Position numbers and translations under genes: made by a program. From Stomorhina lunata (taxonomy: Eukaryota; Arthropoda; Insecta; Diptera; Rhiniidae): a stretch of 64,000 bases of DNA. This document shows positions 22,090 to 34,350 of the stretch, piece by piece. The DNA lies in contig OW121741.1 in the NCBI GenBank assembly GCA_933228675.1, positions 117,526,834-117,590,833 on the forward strand, read 5' to 3'. The notes beneath the pieces were generated by a model. It saw only the letters and a program-made list of their open reading frames with translations, searched no databases and was not told the origin of the DNA. Each line of letters starts with the position of its first letter. Position 1 is the stretch's first letter.

Positions 22090-22789
22090 TGTTGAAAACT
22101 TAGCAGCTTATAATTAATATAAACAATTTTTATTTTTAGATCCAAAATCATGTGACAATAACTTTGTTTTTCTCTGCTTTTTTGCTTTGTTGTAATTTTT
22201 GGAAACATATTTCTATACGATTTTTTGTAAATGTTTAATGCATTTAATAAACAAAGAAGAAGTGTTTTTTAATTATTTTAAAACTTAAACAATTTAAATC
22301 TTCCCTTTTGTATAAGTTTTTATATAATATTGGCTCTTACTTACTTAAATGGCCTTTAGATACAACCTATTTTCTTCGATCTTGTGCGAATATTCTTCAA
22401 TTTTATAGGCCAAGTTGTGAAAAGTTTTCCTCTACTTGGTCTTTCCATCCCATTTTTTATCGTTCTTATTTTACAACTCGCGGTACATGTTAGCTCACTA
22501 CGTAACGTAGCTCTTTTGGTGATGTCACTAGGAGGTCAGTGTCCACAGTTGAAATAAAGGATAACCAAGATAAGTCTATGCTTACCAAGTTAAGACCAAG
22601 CAGAACCGTTGCTTGGTATCCAATAGGTATGTAGCCTACATAATCAAAATTGACTCATGATAGTATTTTTTCATTACCGTGAGTTAGTTTTCCAAAATTT
22701 TTTTTACAGAAGGTAATATTTATGTTTTTAAAATTCAAAAATCATTTAAAAATACATTTTTAATAAAAAAAAAATAAAAAAAATTGTTG

Positions 22790-22832
22790 CTATTGGTGGG
22801 ATTTGAACCCGGGCCATTCAGTTCAACTTACC
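22790..22832 (-). pseudogene. Second tRNA 3'-half-like sequence
   Basis: On the minus strand, GGTTCAAATCC matches the B box at 10 of 11 positions, preceded by GAATGGCCCG and followed by CACCAATAGCAA and then an A/T run. No A box is found at the expected distance, so only the T arm side looks tRNA-like. Confidence 0.4.
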
Positions 22833-22949
22833 ATTTTAATTACAAATAAGTACTTATGTAATAACTTATTAGTTATTCGGAGGGTATGCTGTAGTCATTA
22901 CAAGGTAACCAGATACCAGAGTACTTGCCGTTACCAAAGTTTTGCTGGG

Positions 22950-24213
22950 AACTAATAAAGCTGAGCAAAAAATTCATTAAAATCTATTCTACGTGCCGTA
23001 TAGAAAATTAGTAGAATATAAAGATACAATTTTTTCTCTACTCAATCGTACCAAATCTACCAAACTTTGGCTTATCCTTAAATTGGATGTATTTTGGGTT
23101 TATCAGAAGCAAAACGAGATGAAAAGAGGAAAGAAATCCACAAAAATTGTTTGCCAAAGCTAATAAAATTTGTATATAAAAATCACAACAATATTTGCAG
23201 ATTGGCTAGAAAAAAGAAACATGAATCCTTGCAATGGAAATTATGATGCAATTGAAGTTGGTTATATATTGAAGCCAATAAGTAATTGAGGAATGAGGTT
23301 GGGGATAAACATAACAAATTGTGTTATACCGAAAATAGGGTTGAAGAAGTAAACAATTTACTAGACCATAAAGCGGAAATTATGCTGTATCAAAATTTTT
23401 GCACGTAAACATTCATAATAAGTTTATGGGCCTGTGTCATCAAATTTATGTAATTTATTCTACTCAAACTTATTTTCATGGTTATTTTATGGAACATTTT
23501 TTGAAATCCCTTTAATTTCATTTTATTTCATAATTTGATTTTATTCTCATAATAATCGTAAATCATAGGCATGATGACAACACTTTACGGATATTCTATT
23601 TCTTTATTTACAAATAAGGAAATTTGGCTTTTGAAGAATCATTTCGAAGTTTATGCCATTCAAATCCTTTCACTCTCTTACTCCATTTGTCATTTAAAAA
23701 ATAATGTTTTTATGACTTTGATAAAAAGCGAACACATTTTATCACTTTACCACTGACAATTTGCAATAAATGAAAAATGTTTTTTATAAAAGCAATTTTA
23801 ATATAACAAAAACTTTTAGTGTCAAAATATTTTGAAGGTTAAGTCAAGAAAAGGGGACATAATTTTAACCTAGTCATAAAAAGTAAAACAGAACATTTTT
23901 ACTAGTCTTTGTGGTAGAGAATGTTTAAGTAATATTTAGTAGTTGGTATATATTTGTATCTTTGTTTTATTTATACCTTAGTCTATCTCTCAATACTAGG
24001 GAACTGTTCGGTAGCTCATAATTAATTCAGCTTTCTGCCAAAACATATAAACCCACCTCCTTTAAGTGACAATCAAGAACGAGTCAGGGTTTTTGAACAA
24101 CCACTAGCTGCTCTCTATGATCAGAAACACAAAGATACAGGGCGGCATAGGTTATCATAAACATAGTCTAGTTATATTTCATATGTCAGTTTTGACTTGG
24201 TTTGTCTTTTTAA
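22950..24213. other. AT-rich non-coding stretch, no gene seen
   Basis: Unique-looking sequence with frequent stops. The 61-codon frame at 23571-23756 (plus strand) has no recognised motif. Text near 23980-24213 holds isolated 'ttagtctatctc'-type fragments that foreshadow the satellite. Confidence 0.55.
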
Positions 24214-25548
24214 AAAGAGTCTATATCTTAGTCTATGTCTTAGTCTATGTCTTAGCCTATGCCTTAGTCTATGTCTTAGCCTATGTCTTAGTCTATGTCA
24301 TAGTCTATGTCATAGTCTATGTCATAGTCTATGTCTTAGTCTATGTCTTAGTCTATGTCTTAGTCTATGTCTTAGTCTATGTCTTAGTCTATGTCTTAGT
24401 CTATGTCTTAGTCTATGTCTTAGTCTATGTCTTAGTCTATGTCTTAGTCTATGTCTTAGTCTATGTCTTAGTCTATGTCTTAGTCTATGTCTTAGTCTAT
24501 GTCTTAGTCTATGTCTTAGTCTATGTCTTAGTCTATGTCTTAGTCTATGTCTTAGTCTATGTCTTAGTCTATGTCTTAGTCTATGTCTTAGTCTATGTCT
24601 TAGTCTATGTCTTAGTCTATGTCTTAGTCTATGTCTTAGTCTATGTCTTAGTCTATGTCTTAGTCTATGTCTTAGTCTATGTCTTAGTCTATGTCTTAGT
24701 CTATGTCTTAGTCTATGTCTTAGTCTATGTCTTAGTCTATGTCTTAGTCTATGTCTTAGTCTATGTCTTAGTCTATGTCTTAGTCTATGTCTTAGTCTAT
24801 GTCTTAGTCTATGTCTTAGTCTATGTTTTAGTCTATGTCTTAGTTTTTGTCTTAGTCTATGTCTTAGTCTATGTGTTAGTCTATGTGTTAGTCTATGTGT
24901 TAGTCTATGTCTTAGTCTATGTCTTAGTCTTAGTCTATGTCTTAGTTTTTGTCTTAGTCTATGTCTTAGTCTATGTGTTAGTCTATGTCTTAGTCTATGT
25001 CTTAGTCTATGTCTTAGTCTATGTCTTAGTCTATGTGTTAGTCTATGTGTTAGTCTATGTCTTAGTCTATGTCTAAGTCTATGTCTTAGTCCATGTCTTA
25101 GTCTATGTCTTAGTCTATGTCTTAGTCTATGTCTTAGTCTATGTCTTAGTCTATGTCTTAGTCTATGTCTTAGTCTATGTCTTAGTCTATGTCTTAGTCT
25201 ATGTCTTAGTCTATGTCTTAGTCTATGTCTTAGTCTATGTCTTAGTCTATGTCTTAGTCTATGTCTTAGTCTATGTCTTAGTCTATGTCTTAGTCTATGT
25301 CTTAGTCTATGTCTTTGTCTATGTCTTAGTCTATGTCTTAGTCTATATCTTAGTCTATGTCTTAGTCTATGACTTAGTCTATGTCTTAGTCTATGTCTTA
25401 GTTTAGGTCTTAGTCTATGTCTTAGTTTATGTCTTAGTCTATATCTTAGTCTTTGTCTTAGTTTTATCTTAGTCTATGTCTTAGTCTATATCTTAGTCTA
25501 TGTCTTAGTCTATGTCTTAGTCTGTGTCTTAGTCTATGTCTTAGTCGT
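24214..25548. repeat. Satellite D in reverse orientation (TTAGTCTATGTC)
   Basis: About 111 copies of the reverse complement of the 12-bp unit. The middle (24400-24830) is almost perfect; the edges carry variants (GTCATAG at about 24298-24330, GTGTTAG at 24893-24902 and 25036-25052, ATATCTTAG towards the right). Open frames of 319 and 391 codons here are artefacts of a period divisible by three. Confidence 0.98.
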
Positions 25549-27439
25549 AGTTTGTATCAATTTCTGTTTTACAATCTAAACCCATCAATTAACCATTTCA
25601 CTCTTAAAGCTTTAGTATAGCTATACTATAAAATTTAATGTTTTCCTTGAAAATAGAGCCACTTTATGGTTTTCCCTTCTAGTCTATCCTATTAAAATTC
25701 ATAACTCAGAAAAATAAACCCTAAATTTGATTAGGTTTTAAAAATGTTGTGTTTAGTTCCTTTTTTTATGAAACCACATCAAGCAGTAAAAGAGGTTTAT
25801 ATTCAGATTTTTTTATATAGCTGCCAGTTGTCGGGTTTGCTTAACATGATAAGTTTATGAATATGTATGAAATATTTGTACATTTGTGGTCAGTGAAAAT
25901 AAAAATTTACATATAAAATTAATTCATATAACGATAAAAATAAAAAAATTTTGAAATATAGTTAACATAAAAATGAAATTAATATTAATATGCAACATTT
26001 TTATGGTTGGTACAACTTAATATTTAAAAAAGTTTTGGAGGAGAAAAAGTTAAAAATTTAGTTAAGGAATGTTCTAAGCTAAGTGCTATAAAAATATTTC
26101 TTGGATCAGTTTTTAATATTTCTGGCTCGATGGTGTTGGTATTCACACATTAATTTTCCTTTTGTGCCATGAAAGGCAAGTTCAAACAATTGCCTAGATC
26201 TTAGAACATTCTAATGGTTTTGGCCCCTTTTAAAAGAAAAATTGAAGGATACAGAAAAAGTATACCAGGAGATTTTCGATTTTAATTGTAGAATTTATGC
26301 AATATTTCAATATATTTTCCTATTTAAAAAAAAATTATTGCATTTTCCGACTTATACTAAAATTAACACAACTACAAATTTTATTAGAAACACTCCTTAT
26401 ACAGTTTATCTTTTGTGTGGTGAAAAAAATACTTTTTTTAAATATATAGGAGGTTTATGTAATATTTTTATTATAACCTTTAAGTAATTTAAAAGTAAAA
26501 TTGTTTTAAATATAAACAAAAAATATTTTGATATATAATTATTCTCAGATTTTTCCCAAGTCATTAATTTGGTGTTAAGTTATCTAAGAGCACCATGTGA
26601 CAAAAATATTTTAAAATTTATTATTAGTAGTTTCATGCAAGATAAAATGATAATAAAAAATAACATTTTTAACAACAAATATTTTTCATTATGCACCCAA
26701 ACTGTAAGGATTGCTAAATTTATAGTTAACTACTAAAGGATAAAACAATAGGAGTATTCAGAATAAATATATTTTTCGTATTTCATAGGCTTACCACTGA
26801 ACACTTAAAATTTGTTCCATTAAAAAACCTAACATTAGTTGTGGGAAGAATGTCAAAAAAAAAATTAAAAAATCTAAAAATTTCCTTATTTAAGTACAAT
26901 GACTTTAATTGAATGAAACTTAAATTTACAGTGGATGATATAAACAACTACTGCATTTCTGCATACACTTGCATTACTTTAATTTCTCACTTTAATCACT
27001 ATGAATACCCCTAATAGTAATATTTAATAATAGTGTAGCAGTTGCTGTAACAAAGTTAACACACATTTACATTTGTTGCCCCCAAAATGAAGAGAAATGC
27101 TAGTGCCAACAAAATGTTGCTCGAATAAATCTTACTTAAGAATAGATAAACGACTTTAAGCTTTTCTTAAAATTTATTTTGGGTGTGAGTGTATGCAAAT
27201 TTTATGCGTGTGTATGTAAAACAAAAAGATATTATTTATATTAAAAGAAAAAGAAAAAATGTAATGATTTTCACAACACACTTTAAAACAATGAATAAGA
27301 AAAGCAATTTTTATAAAAATATCGAAAATATCACAAGCAATTTCTAAAAAACTATAAGTCATTGGGTGCGTATGCGTAATATTTTAAAACATATTCTATA
27401 AATATTTATCATACGCAGTGTTGGTTTTATATTTCTAAA
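25549..27439. other. AT-rich non-coding stretch with a small inverted repeat
   Basis: GAATGTTCTAAG (26067-26078) and CTTAGAACATTC (26200-26211) are perfect inverted 12-mers bounding 145 bp, a possible MITE relic; a second hairpin, AGGCAA with TTGCCT, lies just inside the right one. Short AT-rich open frames (26242-26487, 27174-27362) show nothing recognisable. Confidence 0.5.
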
Positions 27440-29625
27440 AAATATCCACTTTTTATAAGAAATTTTTCATAAATTTACCATTTATAACAACATTTTCAAA
27501 AAATTTTTATTTAAGGAAATTTTTCAAAAATTTACTATTTATAACAAAATTTTCAAAAAAATTTTATTTTAGGAAATTTTTCAAAAATTTAATATTTATA
27601 ATAAATTTATCAAAAATTTACTATTTATAGGAAATTTATCAAAAATTTATTATTTAAAAGACATTTTTCAAAAATTTACTATTTAAAAAAAATTTTTTAA
27701 ATTTTCCATTTTTAGGAAAAAATTTACGACTTATTATCAATTATTCTAACTTTTACTATTTATAGGAAATTTTTCAAAAATTGACTTTTTATTTTTCAAA
27801 AATTGAATTTTTTATAGGAAATATTTCAAAATTTGATTTTTATACAAATTTTCGATTTTTATAAAAAATTTTTCAAAAATTTACTTTTATAGGAATTTTT
27901 CAAAAATGATCTATTTTTATAAGAGATTTTTCAAAAATTTACTATTTTTTTTAGGAAATTTTTCAAAAATTTACTATTTTTATAGCAAAATTTTCAAAAA
28001 TTTAATATTTTTATAGGAAATTTTTCAAAAATTTACTATTTTTATAGGAAATTTTCCAAAAATTTACTATTTTTTTAGGAAATTTTTCAAAAATTTACTA
28101 TTTTTATAGCAAAATTTTCAAAAATTTAATATTTTTATAGGAAATTTTTCAAAAATTTACTATTTTTATAGGAAATTTTTCAAAAATTTGCTATTTTTAT
28201 AGGAAATTTTTCAAAAATTTGCTATTTTTATAGGAAATTTTTCAAAAATTTCCTATTTTTATAGGAAATTTTTCAAAAATTTCCTATTTTTATAGGAAAT
28301 TTTTCAAAAATTTCCTATTTTTATATTAAATTTTTCAAAAATTTCCTATTTTTATAGGAAATTTTTCAAAAATTTCCTATTTTTATAGGAAATTTTTCAA
28401 AAATTTCCTATTTTTATAGGAAATTTTTCAAAAATTTCCTATTTTTATAGGAAATTTTTCAAAAATTTCCTATTTTTATAGGAAATTTTTCAAAAATTTC
28501 CTATTTTTATAGGAAATTTTTCAAAAATTTCCTATTTTTATAGGAAATTTTTCAAAAATTTCCTATTTTTATAGGAAATTTTTCAAAAATTTCCTATTTT
28601 TATAGGAAATTTTTCAAAAATTTCCTATTTTTATAGGAAATTTTTCAAAAATTTCCTATTTTTATAGGAAATTTTTCAAAAATTTCCTATTTTTATCGGA
28701 AATTTTTCAAAAATTTCCTATTTTTATAGGAAATTTTTCAAAAATTTCCTATTTTTATAGGAAATTTTTCAAAAATTTCCTATTTTTATAGGAAATTTTT
28801 CAAAAATTTCCTATTTTTATAGGAAATTTTTCAAAAATTTCCTATTTTTATAGGAAATTTTTCAAAAATTTCCTATTTTTATATGAAATTTTTCAAAAAT
28901 TTCCTATTTTTATAGGAAATTTTTCAAAAATTTCCTATTTTTATAGGAAATTTTTCAAAAATTTCCTATTTTTATAGGAAATTTTTCAAAAATTTCCTAT
29001 TTTTATAGGAAATTTTTCAAAAATTTCCTATTTTTATAGGAACTTTTTTCAAAAATCTACTATTTTTATAGGAAATTTTTCAAAAATTTCCTATTTTTAT
29101 AAGAAATTTTTCAAAAATTTCCTATTTTTATAGGAAATTTTTCAAAAATTTCCTATTTTTATAGGAAATTTTTCAAAAATTTCCTATTTTTATAGGAAAT
29201 TTTTCAAAAATTTCCTATTTTTATAGGAAATTTTTCAAAAATTTCCTATTTTTATAGGAAATTTTTCAAAAATTTACTATTTTTATAGGAAATTTTTCAA
29301 AAATTTACTATTTTTATAGGAAATTTTTCAAAAATTTACTATTTTTATAGGAAATTTTTCAAAAATTTCCTATTTTTATAGGAAATTTTTCAAAAATTTC
29401 CTATTTTTATAGGAAATTTTTCAAAAATTTCCTATTTTTATAGGAAATTTTTCAAAAATTTCTTATATTTATTGGAAATTTATCAAAATTTTCCCATATT
29501 TATACGAAATTTTTCAAATATTTACTATTTTTATAGGAAATTTTTCAAAAATTTACCATTTTTAGGAAAATATTCAATAATTTACTATTTAGAGAAAATT
29601 TTTCTAAAATCTACTATTTACAGAA
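27440..29625. repeat. Minisatellite array B in reverse orientation, palindromic subtype
   Basis: About 70 monomers of 31 bp, the reverse complement of 6345-9085. Outer parts mostly carry the TTTACTATTTTTATAGG form; from about 28230 to 29260 almost every copy carries TTTCCTATTTTTATAGG. In that subtype the arm ATAGGAAATTTTT is followed by one C, then AAAAATTTCCTAT and TTTT, so the whole monomer is a palindrome with a 1-base centre and 4-base spacer. Confidence 0.97.
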
Positions 29626-31179
29626 AAAAATGGTTAATTTGTTTATTTTTAAACAAATACAAATTATTTATCTCTTGTTAAATAAAAGCCAAATGCTTAA
29701 ACAAAAACAAGATTATTTTAACCATGAAACCCAAAATATCAAAACTACTTATAAATTTTGGAAGATTTTAATTCCATTGACAAATTGCTTGAATAAACTA
29801 AACAAAACTAAATATTGACAAATTAATTACTTGATGATATTTGCAAATAATAATTCAACTAAACGTTAGCAGCTGTGACAAAACAATTTTTTTGTAGATA
29901 AAATATTTTTTGGTGTTAAACAAATAGATATTTAATTAAAAATATGGCAACTATTTATAATCGGCTTATCAGTCATTTGTTGTATTAAATTATAATAGTG
30001 AAAACGTTTTAGATGTGTGTTAAAATTTAACACGGAAAGCTGGATATACATATGACCCATTCATACCTGACTATATAAATAAATGTCACCACATTCCATA
30101 TTTCTCGAAATGTAAGTTCTTTCAGAAACCTTTGTGTAGCATACTTTTAAGATAGTCTAAATAATATATGTATAACATATAAGGTTCCATATATTGTAAC
30201 ATATTTGTTAAAAGTTCTCTGATGGTAAAAGAATTTCATTTAGACTTAATGTTTTGACAAACATGGATATTTTAAGATATCAAATTTATATTGAAACTCC
30301 CTAAGGTATGTTACAAAATATTTTCTTTTTCACGACCTTTTTCCTAGTAGCCTAGGACCTTAAAATGTTACACTAAAATCGATAAAATTTTATTATTATA
30401 ACAAAAAAATCGATTATAAGAAATTCCCTGATGATGATTTTATTATGACGAATTCCTTTTCAATCTTCAAAATAATATTTAACAAAAAATTGCAAGTGTG
30501 TCCATGTCTTTACATTTAACTTTGTTAAATAATTACTATGTAAAAATATTATACCAAAAGCAATTGTGCTTATTTGATTTTACTCAAATAATTTATATTT
30601 TAAAGTGAATGTCCAAGGATCCAGCGGCAAGCACGAGGACATACCCAAGAAACATGTGAATGAAAGCAACTTTATCACTTATTAAAAAAATATATTATTA
30701 TATTTCGAAAATCAACCTCAAAGGACATAAGAATTCATAAATATTCTGCTAACTATTGGGGTTTTGAAAGAAAAACTTGCTGTCCGAAGAAAAATAAATT
30801 TGGGAGTTTTTTAATTAAATATTTTTATATAGAGTCAATCCAAAATTTCCTACTTTAGTAGTGCTACTACATATTCAAAATAAAACGGAAAATATATGGC
30901 TGTTTCACAGATAGTATCAATATTGATATCCCTAAAACCAATCGCGGAAGGCAATGACAAGTTTCCTTTATTTCAAAATTCCAGCTTATAAGCTTCGATA
31001 GGTATAACCAATTTTTAATTTTTAAAACATACTTTTAGGAGTATAAATAAATATTACATAAAACAAAAAAAACTAATTTCGACAAAAAAAAGTTATAAAG
31101 TAATTATTTAATATCAGGATTATGTTATTTGTTTAAAAACTTGATTTTAATCTTACGTATACTGGGGACTTAAAGGGTC
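29626..31179. other. AT-rich non-coding stretch with a reverse copy of a dispersed repeat
   Basis: Positions 30107-30165 are the reverse complement of the dispersed sequence at 59773-59836, sharing the core GTGTAGCATACTTTT and the flank GAAATGTAAG. Nothing else is recognised. Confidence 0.55.
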
Positions 31180-33237
31180 CAAAAATTATATAGAAATTTC
31201 CAATATAAAAATTTTATATAGAAAATTGTTCGATACAAAAATTTTATATAGAAAATTTTTTATTAAAATAGATTTGTTTAGAAAATTTTTTAATAGTTGG
31301 GAATAAATTATTCGAACTTTAAATTGAATCAATTGAAAAATTAGGATTCATTTCATTTTTAATTTTCAAATTATTAATTTGAAAATTTGAAAGAAATAAT
31401 GTGGAGAAAAACTTCAAATTAATAATTTGAAAATTAAAAATGAACTCAAGCCTGATAAATCCTAATTTTTCAATTAAAATTTTTAATTAAAAAAGTTTTA
31501 TATAGAAAAATTTTCGATACAATAAAAACTTTTGATATGAAAAATTAAAAAAAAAAAATTTGATTTAGAAAATTATTCGATAAAAAAAATTTGATTTAGA
31601 AAATTGTTCAATAAAAAAATTTTATAAAGATAATTTTTCAATATAATAATTTTTTAAAGAAAATTCTTCGATATAAAAATTTTATATAGAAAATTTTTCG
31701 ATATAAAAATTTTATTTAGAAACTTTTAAAAATTTTATAAAGAAAATTTCCATATACAAATTTAATATTGAATATTTTTCGATATAAAAATCTTATATGG
31801 AAAATATTTAATTTATATAGAAAATTTTTGATATAAAAATTTTCGATATAAAAACTTTATGTAGGAGGTTTTTCAATATAAAAATTTTATATAGAAAATT
31901 TTTCGATATAAAAATTTTGTATCGAAAAATTTTCGATATAAAAAATTTAAATATAGAAAATTTTTCGATATCAAAATTTTATATAGAAAATCTTTTGATA
32001 CAAAAATTTTCAATAGAAATTTTATTTAAAAATTTTTCGATATAAAAAATTTTATATAGAAAATTTTTCGATATAAAAATTTAAATATAGAAAATTTTTC
32101 GATACAAAAATTTATATAAGGAATGTTTTTCGATACAAAAATTTTATATATAAAATTTTTCGTGTAAAGCTTTTTATAGAAAATTTTTCGATACAAAAAA
32201 TTTATATAGAAAATTTTCGATATAAAAATTTTATAAAGAAAATTTTTCAAGAAAAAAATTTGATTTAGAACATGTTTCGATAAAAATTTTATATTGAAAA
32301 TTTTGTGATATCAAAATTTTATAAAAAATTTTCTATACAAAATTTTATATGCAAAATTTTTCGATATAAAAATTTTATACAGAAAATTTTTCGATATAAA
32401 AATTTTATATAGAAAATTTTTCGATATAAAAATTTAATGAAAAAAATTGTTCTATAAAAAAATTTTTTATAGAAAAATATTTTTGTATGAGGTTCTTTCA
32501 ATATAACAATTTTATATAGAAAATTTGTCCATATAAAAATTGAATATAGAATATTTTATGCTGAAAATTTTATGTAGAAAATTTTTCGATATGATATTTT
32601 ATATAGAAAATTATCGATATAGAAATTTTAAATATACAATTTCTCGATATAAAAATTTTGTATAGAAAAATTGTCGATAAAAAAATTTTACGTAGAAAAT
32701 TTTTCGATACAAAAATTTTATACAGAAAATTTTTCGATATAAAAATTTTATATAGAAAGTTTTTCAATATAAAAAATTTTTTTATATAAAAATTTTATTA
32801 ATTTTTTCGATATAAAAATATTACAATTTTTTCGATATAAAAATTTTATACAGAAAATTTTTCGATATAAAAATTTTATATAGAAAATTTTTCGATATAA
32901 AAATTTTATATAGAAAATTTTTCGATATAAAAATTTTATATAGAAAATTTTTCGATATAGAAATTTTATATAGAAAATTTTTCGATATAAAAATTTTATA
33001 TAGAAAATTTTTCGATATAAAAATTTTATATAGAAAATTTTTCGATATAAAAATTTTATATAGAAAATTTTTCGATATAAAAATTTTATATAGAAAATTT
33101 TTCGATATAAAAATTTTATATAAAAAATTTTTCGATATAAAAATTTTATATAGAAAATTTTTCGATATAAAAATTTTATATAGAAAATTTTTCGATATAA
33201 AAATTTTATATAGAAAATTTTTCGATATAAAAATTTT
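31180..33237. repeat. Minisatellite array C-related, 30-bp monomer, reverse orientation
   Basis: About 65 monomers containing TATAGAAAATTTTTCGATAT and AAAAATTTTA. The left two thirds are eroded with indels; 32840-33230 is nearly perfect. The reverse complement differs from array C mainly by the position of one T and by TATATAAAATTTTT in place of TATAGAAAAATTTT. Frames of up to 166 codons (Ile-Phe-Tyr-Lys-rich) are translations of this repeat and are not genes. Confidence 0.95.
31331..31475. repeat. Imperfect hairpin-forming inverted repeat within array C
   Basis: The left arm 31331-31383 and right arm 31413-31475 are reverse complements (AATTGAAAAATTAGGATT with AATCCTAATTTTTCAATT, and TTTTTAATTTTCAAATTA with its complement), with about 10 extra bases in the right arm (CAAGCCTGAT) and a 29-base loop. 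It differs in sequence from the surrounding monomers, so it is probably an inserted MITE or a fold-back duplication. Confidence 0.75.
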
Positions 33238-33239
33238 GT

Positions 33240-33437
33240 TGAATGCATGCAGTTTTATCAAAAAATAACAAATTAGCCGGGATGTAAATATTATTCAAAA
33301 AGAAGTGTATTTGCATTTGATCCCAATTTGGTTTCTCCGCAAACATTTTTTGGCTTTTTATCAATAAATTGATCTGTTACATTAATAAATAAATGTAACA
33401 GGTTTGGGATCAAATGCAAATACACTTCTTTTTGAAT
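33240..33437. mobile_element. Deleted copy of the foldback element
   Basis: It starts with the same flank as the full element (GAATGCATGCAGTTTTATC, then CGGGATGTAAATATTATTC), keeps the outermost 30 or so bases of the left arm (to TTTGATCCCAA), then jumps to the outer part of the right arm (TTTGGTTTCTCCGCAAAC onward) and ends with TTCTTTTTGAATAA. The whole arm interior and spacer are missing, consistent with deletion across a hairpin. Confidence 0.8.
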
Positions 33438-33539
33438 AAAAATTTTATATAGAAAATTTTTTGATATAAAAATTTTAAAAATAAGCTGAATGCATGCAGT
33501 TTTATCAAAAAATAACAAATTAGTCGGGATGTAAATATT

Positions 33540-34264
33540 ATTCAAAAAGAAGTGTATTTGCATTTGATCCCAAACCTGTTACATTTATTTATTAATGTAA
33601 CAGATCAATTCATTGATAAAAAGCCAAAAAATGTTTGCGGAGAAACCAAATTCCTCGACGCGTTTCGATGGTTGGTTAAGCCATCTCTTCAGGAGGATTA
33701 TCCCCAATTTAGACAGATCGAAAACCTCGCATTATTACTAAATTTACAAACATAACTATTAAGAATTATGTTCATAAACCAAAAGTAAAAGCGTAGATTA
33801 TCGACTGAACAAAAACAAAAATTTTTCAGTTTTTTGATAAAACTGCATGCATTCAGCTTATTTTTAAAATAAACTTGTTTATTTTAAAACATCTTACCCC
33901 CCCTTCTTCACAGCATTCTGCATATAGTAGCCGACGGCTACAGCAAGAATGTGGGAAGTGAAGGTAGATGAAAACTGAAAAATGTTTGTTTTTGTTCAGT
34001 CGTTAATCTACGCTTTTACTTTTGGTTTATGAACATAATTCTTAATAGTTATGTTTGTAAATTTAGTAATAATGCGAGGTTTTCGATCTGTCTAAATTGG
34101 GGATAATCCTCCTGAAGAGATGGCTTAACCAACCATCGAAACGCGTCGAGGAATTTGGTTTCTCCGCAAACATTTTTTGGCTTTTTATCATTAAATTGAT
34201 CTGTTACATTAATAAATAAATGTAACAGGTTTGGGATCAAATGCAAATACACTTCTTTTTGAAT
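33540..34264. mobile_element. Foldback element with 294-bp inverted arms
   Basis: The left arm 33540-33833 and right arm 33971-34264 are 294 bp each and reverse complements with only a handful of mismatches. The 137-bp spacer contains further nested inverted repeats (GTAGCCG at 33927-33933 with CGGCTAC at 33935-33941; CATTCT with AGAATG) and a reverse copy of the flank that precedes the left arm (33472-33512 against 33831-33871). Each arm carries the same inward-reading 67-codon frame (33552-33755 plus; 34049-34252 minus), with no recognised domain and probably not a gene. No transposase. It sits inside the reverse C array. Confidence 0.85.
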
Positions 34265-34350
34265 AAAAATTTTATATAGAAAATTTAACGATATAAAAAT
34301 TGTATATAAAAAAATTTTTCAATGTTAAAATTTTATGTAGAAAATTTTTT
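34265..34350. repeat. Right-hand remnant of the reverse C array
   Basis: About three eroded monomers (AAAATTTTATATAGAAAATTT and variants) immediately right of the foldback element, showing that the element split the array. Confidence 0.8.

Larger units (their letters stand above)
21773..22949. mobile_element. Non-autonomous inverted-repeat element carrying tRNA-like sequence, about 1.18 kb
   Basis: The ends are exact 14-bp inverted copies: CCCAGCAAAACTTT (21773-21786) and AAAGTTTTGCTGGG (22936-22949). Beyond them the ends share only short motifs (ATTACC, GTAATGACT, AAGTACTTACC). The interior has CAA/TTG runs that can pair (21940-21975), a tRNA-like segment at 22021-22089 and a second box-B-like segment near 22800. 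No transposase frame exists. Flanks are TA-rich on both sides without a clear duplication. The class is unknown; a composite of a MITE and SINE pieces is the main alternative. Confidence 0.6.

Noticed and set aside
32748..33261. Tyr/Ile/Phe/Lys-rich ORFs of 146 and 166 codons
   Set aside because: Translations of the 30-bp A/T minisatellite, also a multiple of three.
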